The position numbers were made by a program, and so were the translations under genes. From Stenocarpella maydis (taxonomy: Eukaryota; Ascomycota; Sordariomycetes; Diaporthales; Diaporthaceae): 64,000 nt of DNA. Below, one piece after another: positions 56,604-64,000 of the stretch; positions within the stretch are counted from its first letter, which is position 1; each line of letters starts with the position of its first letter. A model generated the notes under the pieces. It saw only the letters and a list, made by a program, of their open reading frames with translations, was not told where the DNA came from and did not search any database. The stretch is from positions 62,001-126,000 of the forward strand of contig NQMI01000110.1 of assembly GCA_002270565.1 (NCBI GenBank), read 5' to 3'.

Positions 56604-57696
56604 TGAAATGGGTATCCGGGTGAGGTTTCTGGCCTATAGTCGGTCGGCAGGGCAGATTGAGCAGCACGACGACGACGACCGACACCGGTGGCCCCTTGCA
56701 GAGCGATGCAGGTGGTGGCGGTGGTGAATGTTGGATGTTGCTTCTGCGCAAGACGATCAGAGTGTCGAAGCTGCAGGCCAAAAGTGGAGCGACCCCTGCA
56801 CACTGCAGGTCTGCAGGTGCGGTGGCTGTTGTTGCACTTTGGAAGAGAAGTGCAGGTTATCGCGACGCGTGCGCAGTGGCAAGGGCAGTGAGTGGGGAGG
56901 AATATTAACCAAGATGAAAGAGGGATGAAGATGGAGATGTTGGCTGAGAGACCGTGACTGATGAAGAGGTCGCGGATGTGGCTTGAGACGGGTCGCGCAA
57001 GGGAAACCAGGCGGCAGAGGTGGCGGCCAGGGGGTCGCGTCGCTCCTTTAAGAACGAAATGAGTGCAGTGCAGTACCACCAACAACACAGGTAGGGTCAA
57101 GAGGTCAGAATGTACCTACGTATGTTAGATTGTTACGGGATGCGGTAGTCCAGCCAGAACGTCGGGCCAATCGACAGCCGGCCAGCACGTCTCTTGTCCT
57201 GCTTTTGTTTGCGACTTGCCACCCCACCCCACCCCAACCCCAAATCCTGCTCATCCTCCCATCCCAGCATCCTTCGCCTCTCACGACCTTGACGCTAACT
57301 CACATGACCACAGGCACCAGCCTCACTCTTTCCAGGAGGCTCGCCCCGTGTATTGGGTGGGCTCAGTTGTGGCTCATCCTACCCACGACGACCCCCGAGC
57401 CTAGCCGCTTGCCCGCTGAATCAGAGGCCCCTGTCTGATGCTAGCCCCGTAACGGTTAGCCTGCTTGCTGTCCAGACGCGGTTAGCTTGCCTGTCCTGCC
57501 CGCCTGCCTAGAGAGACGTCAGTCACCCGCTGCTGCGTGTCAGGGGCAGTACACTCTCTACGTAGAGAGCTACCAAGGAGGCATCCATCCAACCCCTCCA
57601 CAGCTTCACCTCCTCGCCCGTCCGCCAACACCACCAAACCACAACCTCGCCATCCCCGACCCCAGCAGCTGCCTGCCTGCTGGCGCACAAGTCACG
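56604..57696. other. Divergent promoter region between the hypothetical gene and ARPC3
   Basis: CT-rich near 57210-57300 on the plus strand, as common upstream of highly expressed fungal genes. No coding frame supported. Confidence 0.5.
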
Positions 57697-58503
57697 ATGC
57701 CTGTAAGGCCTCCCATGAGCCCCATTGACTGCCCTGTCCTGTCCCATCCTGGCCTGCGCGCTCCCCGGCCAGGCTATCCCCCAAGACACCAAGCTAACTT
57801 TCGCCGCCCTTCGCAGGCCTACAACTCCATCTTCAACGCCGACCCCAACGAGCCGCGCCTGATCGGCAACTTCCCACTGCTGCCCCTGCGCACAAAGACC
57901 CGCGGGCCCGCCTACACCCTCCCCTTCCCCAACCCGCCCCTGCCCGCCCACGAGTCGCCCGACGCCGAGTCCGAGAGCTACGACATCCTCGACGAGGTCC
58001 TCGCCCTCTTCCGCGCAAACACCTTCTTCCGCAACTTTGAGCTCCAGGGCTACGCGGACCGCCTGCTCGTCTACGGCATCTGGTTCATCAGCGACTGCCT
58101 GACAAAGATCAAGCCCACCGCCGACGTCAGGACCGCCACCAAGGATGTCATGAACCTGGCCCTCGACATGCAGTTCGCCATCCCCGGTGACCCGGGGTGG
58201 CCTCTGAACCAGGTAGGTTGTGTTTCTTGTCTGCTGCCGTCAGTGGATCCCATGATTGGGGTTCCAAGGTAGACAGACGGTAGGGCAAACGGGAGGCCGA
58301 GCGGAGCTGACATGGCTGTCCGTTAGATGTATGAGCCCCCACGCGACAGGCAGGACGCAGAGCAGCTCAAGCAGTACATGTCCCAAGTCCGCCAGGAGCT
58401 GGCCACGAGGTTACTGGCCCGTGTCTACGCCGACCAGGAGGACAAGCCAAGCAAGTGGTGGCTGAGCTTCAACAAGAGGAAGTTCATGGGCAAGTCGCTG
58501 TAA
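57697..58503 (+). CDS. ARC18: Arp2/3 complex subunit 3 (ARPC3, p21-Arc)
   Basis: Three exons: 57697-57702 (only ATGCCT), 57817-58212 and 58327-58503, with introns of 114 nt each (GTAAGG...GCTAACT...CGCAG; GTAGGT...GTTAG). Product 192 residues, close to the family length (~175-190). The N terminus MPAYNSIFNADPNEPRLIGNFPLLPLRTK and the block ILDEVLALFRANTFFRNFELQG.ADRLLVYGI are characteristic of ARPC3. The C-terminal part (KPSKWWLSFNKRKFMGKSL) is conserved too. ARPC3 is a structural subunit of the seven-protein complex that nucleates branched actin, needed for endocytic patches and tip growth. The tiny first exon is forced by the conserved MPAYNS start: without it the frame has a non-homologous Pro-rich N terminus. 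Confidence 0.95.
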
Positions 58504-58944
58504 GCGAGGGGTGATGCATATTAAGGGGGGTGGGGGGGGGGGTGGGAAATGAGTGAGCGGTTATTAGAGGAGCATTTCGAAAGTCAACCATTGCCAACGC
58601 GTATCTTGCGGCAAAACAAGCAAACAACCGAATTCCGGCCAGGTACTTTGAGAGTCCGCCACGGCCGGACCAACTGTCTAGAAAGACACCAGAAGGGAAA
58701 ATAGCGACCGACCAATGGCCAGAGAGCGAGAGAGTCCCATGAGAATTCTATCGCATTGTCTAAAACGCTTGCCACGAGACGAGTCCAGCCGACAATTTCG
58801 TGTCCCAAACCAAACAACTGGGGGTATCATTCAGTCCATGAAATATGTACCTATCTACCTCTCTCTTGAGGATTCTGGAAGGGCTGCTAGTGACGCAAGC
58901 CACTCTCTCCTGAGGCGCATACATCTCAGGGCCACCTCGGCTCT

Positions 58945-60990
58945 CTAGCCTTCCACAATCGTTAGCATCGCAGTCGCCGTCTCGGCGGCAGGCGTGCCCT
59001 CGGCCGTGCCGATGGCCGCGAACCGCCCCTTCTTCTGGAACTTGCCCCGCGCGGCGATCTTGCCCTCGGCTGGCCTCGCCTTCCACGCCGTGAGCACGTA
59101 GCCCTCGGCGCCGCCCTTAGCCGTCATGACCGGGTGCGTCCGCCCGGGGAGGACCTGCCACCGGCGCCCGCGGCTCGTGTGCAGCTGCACCCCGAGCAGC
59201 AGCGTCGGGTTGAGCGGGAAGTCGTCCGTGCCCTCCCACCGCTCTAGCTCCTCGGGCGTGCGGCCGCCGGTGATGTCCGGCTGCGAGTTGAACGCCGCTC
59301 GCCGCGCCACGCTGAAGCAGTCGGCCAGCTGCGCCAGGGGCTCCACGTGCGGGCTGTAGATGGCCACCGGCGCGCCGCTGGCCACCAGCGGCAGGAGGGG
59401 CCGCAGCACCGAGATGGGGTCCATGACGCTTGCCATCACCAGCCCGCTGAAGTCGCCCGCGCGTGCCGTGTCGGCGATGTACCTCGTGCGCGCCCACCTC
59501 CTGCGCTTGCGGTGGTAGTTGCCCCGCCGGTTGGGCTTCCACGACGCCACCTCCTCGACAGTCTTAATGGGGGGCTCGGTGGCGTAGACTGAGTCGAGCT
59601 CAGGCTCCAGGAGTTGGAGCCAGCTGAGGGGCAGTAGGTGGTTGAGTAGAGGGTGATGCGGGTGGTTTGGATTCGTGCTGTCGTAGCCCCAGTAGTTGAG
59701 GGCTGTAAGGTTGGGCTGTCCGTTGGTGTGTACCAGGGTCATGGTGTTTGTGGGGGCAAAGGGGATATGAAAATCGGGCTTTCGCTGCATCGGCTGCTTC
59801 CTGGGCTTCTCTGCGCCCTCCGATGATTTGGGTCGGTTGTCGTCCTTGGGATTTCCGCCGTGGTCCCTCTTGACAGCAGGTGCCAACTCTGGTTGAGGCA
59901 CCTCAGTTGTGTTCGCAATGACACTGTCCCCGCCCTCAGGCTTCTTCGGTGTGGGAGCCGGTTTCTGAGCTCCACCCTGAGTCTGTGGTAATCCGTTGGC
60001 CTCCTCCCCTTCGGTCGTTTTCGGGTACAGGACTCCCATCCTCTCGGCCAGCGCAGCGACCAGGAAACCACCCGTGTCGTCCACTACCAGATACCTCGTC
60101 CCTTCAGGCTGTTTCGGCTTCTTAATCTCCTCCATCTCCTCCATCTCCTCCTGCTCTGTCTTCGCCGGCATCTGTTGCTCGTCGCCGAGCTCAACCTGAT
60201 CCACGCCGCTGCAATGGACGTTGGCCCAGCAGCCCAACAGGCCGACCATCTCCTCCCTCATCTCCAAGATCTTGTTCGCGTCCCTCTCGTACAGCGAGTA
60301 GCTCCCGAAATTACTTACATCCAGCGGCAGCACCGTGAACCTGCGCAGGAATTTCTTCTCCTTCAGCAGCTTGTATTTGGCCATGCTGAAAGTGGTCTTC
60401 TGGTCCATGCCCGTATGTGACAACATGAGTTTGGCAATCAGCTCCTTGCCTGAGTCGGTGCCGTCGCGTTTCAGTGCCTCGATTTCTTGCCATGTCAAGG
60501 TCTGTCGGGCGTTGTCGTCGATGATCTCACGATTAGACCGCACCACCACGGCGCCGGTCTCGCTGTCGACCAGGCTGTACTCTATGCCATCGGTGGCAGA
60601 TATGATAGGCTCTTCTGGGAAAGCGCTGTCTGGGCGAGGCGAGGAGGAGGCTGCTGCCTCTTCTTCCGCGATCACGTCGGCGTGGAGCTCGGAGGCTGGG
60701 ACGACGCGCAAGCGTGTGAAGGTGTCGCTGGATGGATTCTTCTCATTGAGCTCGTAGGTGAGGTGGTAGGGGCGATGTATTATGAGGTTGCTTGGGAAGG
60801 AGCCGTATCTTCCAAGCGAGATCATCCTGTCTCCGTCGAAGTACTCAGTCAGTATCACGAACAGGCTGGGTAACACACTGGCAAAGACAAGACCGTACAT
60901 ATTGGGAATGATCTGCAACAGACGGTTGGTCCCATTGGGGAGCCGCAGTACGACCCATGCGTTTGGCTCGATCAAGGAGTGTACCTCCAT
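58945..60990 (-). CDS. TRM6: tRNA (adenine-58-N1) methyltransferase non-catalytic subunit TRM6/GCD10
   Basis: Two exons: 60990-60899 and 60826-58945. The 72-nt intron has no stop and keeps the frame, but a GTACGG donor, CTGACTG branch and ACAG acceptor fit, and splicing restores RLLQIIPNMMISLGRYGSFPSNLIIHRPYHLTYEL, the conserved start. Product 657 residues. TRM6 pairs with catalytic TRM61 to make m1A58 in the T loop of tRNAs, including initiator tRNA. Other recognisable blocks: TWQEIEALKRDG, LMLSHTGMDQKTTFSMAKYKLLKEKKFLRRFTVLP, YLVVDDTGGFLVAALAERMG and, near the end, GDFSGLVMASVMDPISVLRPLLPLVASGAPVAIYSPHVEPL. A charged Pro/Lys linker (about 335-440) is poorly conserved. The gene ends 441 bp from the convergent ARPC3. 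Confidence 0.93.
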   Translation of the reverse strand: MEVHSLIEPNAWVVLRLPNGTNRLLQIIPNMYGLVFASVLPSLFVILTEYFDGDRMISLGRYGSFPSNLIIHRPYHLTYELNEKNPSSDTFTRLRVVPASELHADVIAEEEAAASSSPRPDSAFPEEPIISATDGIEYSLVDSETGAVVVRSNREIIDDNARQTLTWQEIEALKRDGTDSGKELIAKLMLSHTGMDQKTTFSMAKYKLLKEKKFLRRFTVLPLDVSNFGSYSLYERDANKILEMREEMVGLLGCWANVHCSGVDQVELGDEQQMPAKTEQEEMEEMEEIKKPKQPEGTRYLVVDDTGGFLVAALAERMGVLYPKTTEGEEANGLPQTQGGAQKPAPTPKKPEGGDSVIANTTEVPQPELAPAVKRDHGGNPKDDNRPKSSEGAEKPRKQPMQRKPDFHIPFAPTNTMTLVHTNGQPNLTALNYWGYDSTNPNHPHHPLLNHLLPLSWLQLLEPELDSVYATEPPIKTVEEVASWKPNRRGNYHRKRRRWARTRYIADTARAGDFSGLVMASVMDPISVLRPLLPLVASGAPVAIYSPHVEPLAQLADCFSVARRAAFNSQPDITGGRTPEELERWEGTDDFPLNPTLLLGVQLHTSRGRRWQVLPGRTHPVMTAKGGAEGYVLTAWKARPAEGKIAARGKFQKKGRFAAIGTAEGTPAAETATAMLTIVEG

Positions 60991-61293
60991 ATTCACGACG
61001 TTGACGGTGGTTCTTAGCACAATCGTGGACGACCGATTAGTGTCCCAAGTTTTGCACTGGAAAAAAAAAGTTTTGAGAGCTGTAAGATGAGTTCGGCTGC
61101 ATCCGAAGTCCCCTGCTAGGGTGCCCCACCTCCAAAGACTGCCAGATTGCGGGGGAGCTTCAGTGTCCCACAGTGGGACGTCTTCACTGCATTGTGTTGG
61201 TTTCAATTCAAGCAGTGCTCTGCGTCTCCAATTGTTCTCTAACCCGCCTCTCTCCTTTCAACTTTCAAATACAAGATCCACTGAATATTTACC

Positions 61294-61761
61294 ATGTCCG
61301 AGGAAAACACACTGAAAGGTGGCTGCCTCTGTGGCAAGATTCGGTACAAGATTGCTGCAAACGAGTCCATCTACAATGTCATATGCCATTGATTCAACTG
61401 CAAGAAATCAAGTGGCACGCACATGGTCAACGCGAGCGTCTTCCCGAGACAGCTCTTTGCCCTCACTCAAGGCACACCAATGACATTCCAGGACACAAGT
61501 ACGGACTCGGGCCAGCCTCTTTACAGACACTTGTGTGGCGATTGCGGAAGCCCGACGCACATCACCGCCCCAATGGTGGATGAGATCGTTTCTATACCCA
61601 GCGGCACTCTAGACAACGGGACTGACTAGTAGAAGCCGAACAAGGAGCAGTACGTCGAAACCAAGTCTCATTGGCTTCCAGACTTGCCTGTGTCCATGAA
61701 AGATGGCGTCATCGAGAGGCATCCGAGAGGATCGCTGAAGGAACAGAGTCACGCAAGTTAA
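61294..61761 (+). pseudogene. GFA-family (glutathione-dependent formaldehyde-activating-like) gene with in-frame stops
   Basis: The frame starts MSEENTLKGGCLCGKIRYKI and continues through FNCKKSSGTHMVNASVFPRQ, HLCGDCGSPTHI and, near the end, KPNKEQYVETKSHWLPDLP, all typical of the GFA/CENP-V zinc fold. It is broken by TGA at 61390-61392, exactly at the middle Cys of the CHCxxC zinc motif (ICH*FNC), and by a double TAG at 61627-61632, where Trp/Lys is usual. The reading frame is otherwise intact to TAA 61759-61761, with no frameshift, so the loss is recent. These proteins bind Zn through Cys pairs and act on glutathione adducts, or bind unknown thiols; this copy should give only a 32-residue peptide unless stops are read through. 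Confidence 0.8.
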
Positions 61762-62138
61762 ATTATGAAATGTAGGAAGCAAATACTGGAGAGCCGGGTC
61801 TGTCTCCTGCTATGACTGTCCCTCTCCCAAGGCACTATGGTGCCCTACCAATGACCTTGCGGTCTGTGTCTCTTTCGTCTTTTCTATAAATGTGAAACTA
61901 ATGCAAAATTAACAGGACTCAAATCAAAACCACGATGCAACATGTCACACAGACCCGTCCAATAAAGTCATCCAGAAAACAATTACGACCCGGGTGCCGC
62001 CTCAGTTGCTCAGCTTCCGGAATATCGGCGTATAATCCACCCATGCTTCATCAATCTCGCCGTTGTTTTAAGAATTCCGAGTCGTGCGTGTTGGGAGTCA
62101 TGGAGTTGAGTACCACGGGTATGACCTCGATAGACCCC

Positions 62139-62455
62139 TCAGACTGGCCACCCTCTGCCATAATTCGGGCGACGCGTCCGCTGGATTATCTCATAGCCAC
62201 GTATCAGCTCAACCTCATCAGGTTCACGCCTTCTGCGGTTGTCTTGGAGCACCGAATTAGGACCCGGCACCAAGACACAACGAAAATGGCACCACTCACC
62301 TTTGAATGTCCAGTATCGTTGTAACCCCCAGCCAAGTGGCGCAAGGATGGCTGTGAGGATCAGGCTGATGAGCGGTATGACGGTCATCACTGTCCATTGC
62401 ATATTCACGACAGGAGTTGGCAATGCGTCTCCGGGATACGCTTCGGAGGATGACT
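62139..62455 (-). other. Possible exon encoding a membrane segment
   Basis: The minus-strand frame after TAG at 62456-62458 reads AYPGDALPTPVVNMQ and then a strong hydrophobic segment (VMTVIPLISLILTAILAPLG). It ends at TFKG before a GTGAGT donor (62300). A later part of the same frame, YEIIQRTRRPNYGRGWPV, precedes a stop at 62139. This could be a small membrane protein or one exon of a larger gene; no partner exon was found. Confidence 0.3.
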
Positions 62456-62458
62456 AGA

Positions 62459-64000
62459 CGCACTTTTCGGTGTCAAAGTTGATCAAGATGAAGAAGACTT
62501 GCTCGATCGGTTTCCTGGATACTTACCGGCAGCTTGCCCTCTATAACATCCCTCAACTCCCTTGTGCTTGGTCATCTTGATGGCATCGCTTTTCCACATC
62601 AACACCGAGTCTCACATCAAGGAGCGATCGGCAAGGATGATGGCAGTTGTCAATCCTTGGCTATTGGCGGGGGCCATGAGGATTTGACAGCAAATCACAT
62701 CTGGCCTTTGGAGCCTCCAGATCACGAATGCAGGTCCGCAAGGGCTTGTATCTGTCTGGGAGGGCATAACCGATTAGATCTAGTCGGATCGGGCACACGT
62801 ACACGACTAAGTGCCCACACTAGGGAATGCCAGCCGATCCAATCACAGCTGTAGGACAGGAAGCAACGAAGCATTGCAAGCTGGATCCGGCAACATATGA
62901 GACATGGCACATGCTGATGACCTGATGTGCCAAATATTCTAAGCGCCAACGTCTCCTCGTCACCTCCCGTTGATACCCTTTGTGGGTTACATCCCAACAC
63001 CCCAAACACTGCCATCCACGACTGACTTATCACCATCATGACCGCGACATACTGAAAGAGGGTGTGGCGATTGAGAGGACAGTGGGCAATAAGTCACAAC
63101 TACCGGGGCAGCCGCCTTCGGGGCCTAGTGGCCCGTCTCCCATGGTTCGCATATGATCTACTGCACATACACACTATGCTGAGAAACAGGCCCTATGAGA
63201 TCCTGTGAAGGTACACTCCACTATTTCTCGCACGTCTGTCTGCACCTCATTTTCGGCAGGATTCCCGTGTCCTTCCCCATGTCCGAAGTCGAAGAGGAGG
63301 GGGGAACCATTGGTGTGGAGCGTATTGGAGGCATCCACCTCGATGAAAACCTTTCACTGCTACCTGCGCACAATACGACCGAGTCCAGAGGTCTAGGCCC
63401 ATGTCCAATATCCCACTACTCCTCCTTGATCGGTTGTGGAGTTGCACCGTTGCAAACTGAGTGGTGGACAACTTGCTGAGCTGGTGCGGTTATTCACGCC
63501 TTTGTGGATTTTGCCTGAGCAAGAGCGTCCAGCCATTAAAATCCCCATCCAAGGCGCCGGCCTCGCTCAGGCTGATACGCGAATATTTGTCAGCCATACG
63601 TGTGATTTTCTACTCAGGAGGTCCTTTCTTCAAGGCAGCTGGACCATCTGTTCTCCACTTTGTTGGCGCCGCTGAACGTATTGCCCAGCCGTCTCTATCC
63701 GAACTGGTGGCCTTCTACTACATGAGTGTATTAGCCGAATTAGATTCACACACTAGAGGCGATCGAGAGCTCACATCGCCCGGGACGCGCGGCCGGTGCT
63801 TTACGAGTGGGTTGTGCAGTTTTGATGGATTCTCGCCATGCTGGCTGGTCTTGGGAGCGGGCCGGCGGCCTTCTGGGGATCAGGATACCTGATGTCGGTG
63901 CCAAGGTGTAGTGTTATGGTGTCGTGGGGCATTACGGGGCTGTGCCAATCACCTGAGTGTTTCGGTGGCATGGGTCTGGGACATCTGGCTCTCGGCCAGG
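62459..64000. other. Right end of the window, no supportable gene
   Basis: Competing frames up to 143 residues (63461-63892 plus) and 105 residues (minus 63039-62722), neither with recognised motifs or clear codon bias. A gene may continue beyond the edge. Confidence 0.4.

Noticed and set aside
59117..59542. 141-codon frame inside TRM6
   Set aside because: Alternative phase of the TRM6 gene, Ala/Gly/Arg/His-rich.
1..64000. CRISPR arrays, operons, ribosome-binding sites, rRNA genes
   Set aside because: None seen; splice sites and gene families show a eukaryotic fungal genome, and no regular direct-repeat/spacer array occurs.

Overview
The window looks like nuclear DNA of a filamentous ascomycete (Pezizomycotina, probably Sordariomycetes). 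Genes are split by short GT...AG introns, mostly 58-154 nt, with CTAAC/CTGAC branch points. Coding sequence is GC-rich with C/G-ending codons. Several families are typical of these fungi: an AA9 polysaccharide monooxygenase, an ApsA/Num1-type PH protein and a PTS1-tagged citrate synthase. Two intergenic tracts are strongly AT-rich and broken coding remnants are common, as expected after repeat-induced mutation and decay. Species is not determinable by eye.

Layout. 0-12 kb: 3' end of a Pex28/30-type peroxin with a DysF domain, a multiply frameshifted pseudogene, an intron-containing tRNA-like gene, an OTU-family deubiquitinase and a 1401-residue cortical anchor with coiled coil and PH domain. 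11.6-21.7 kb: about 10 kb with no supportable gene, only simple repeats and palindromes. 21.7-25.1 kb: a multipass membrane protein and an 89-residue secreted peptide built of four sequon repeats. 27.0-29.9 kb: a decayed DNA transposon with long inverted termini, embedded in palindromes; two related fragments lie at 47.5-48.2 kb. 30.0-35.3 kb: a decayed coding remnant, a citrate synthase ending in SKL, a secreted prolyl 4-hydroxylase and, divergent from it, a PDI-like protein whose CGHC centre has become YEAG. 36.1-44.8 kb: an Arg/Ser-rich protein, a decayed fungal transcription-factor fragment, a small basic ORF, a 2-Cys peroxiredoxin and an AA9 monooxygenase. 50.2-53.9 kb: an APC-family permease and a class I methyltransferase, separated by an AT-rich island. 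54.9-61.8 kb: a nuclear-type hypothetical protein, Arp2/3 subunit ARPC3, tRNA methyltransferase subunit TRM6 and a GFA-family pseudogene with in-frame stops.

How the genes relate. Most are unconnected housekeeping genes. The one arrangement that suggests a joint function is the head-to-head pair at 32.6-35.3 kb. A prolyl 4-hydroxylase catalytic domain and a catalytically dead PDI-like protein share about 500 bp of promoter. In animals PDI is the non-catalytic beta subunit of collagen prolyl 4-hydroxylase, so a fungal analogue of that complex is a testable idea. The permease and methyltransferase could be an edge of a small metabolite locus, but no synthase gene is visible beside them. All splice sites below were placed by eye from consensus sites and reading-frame continuity.
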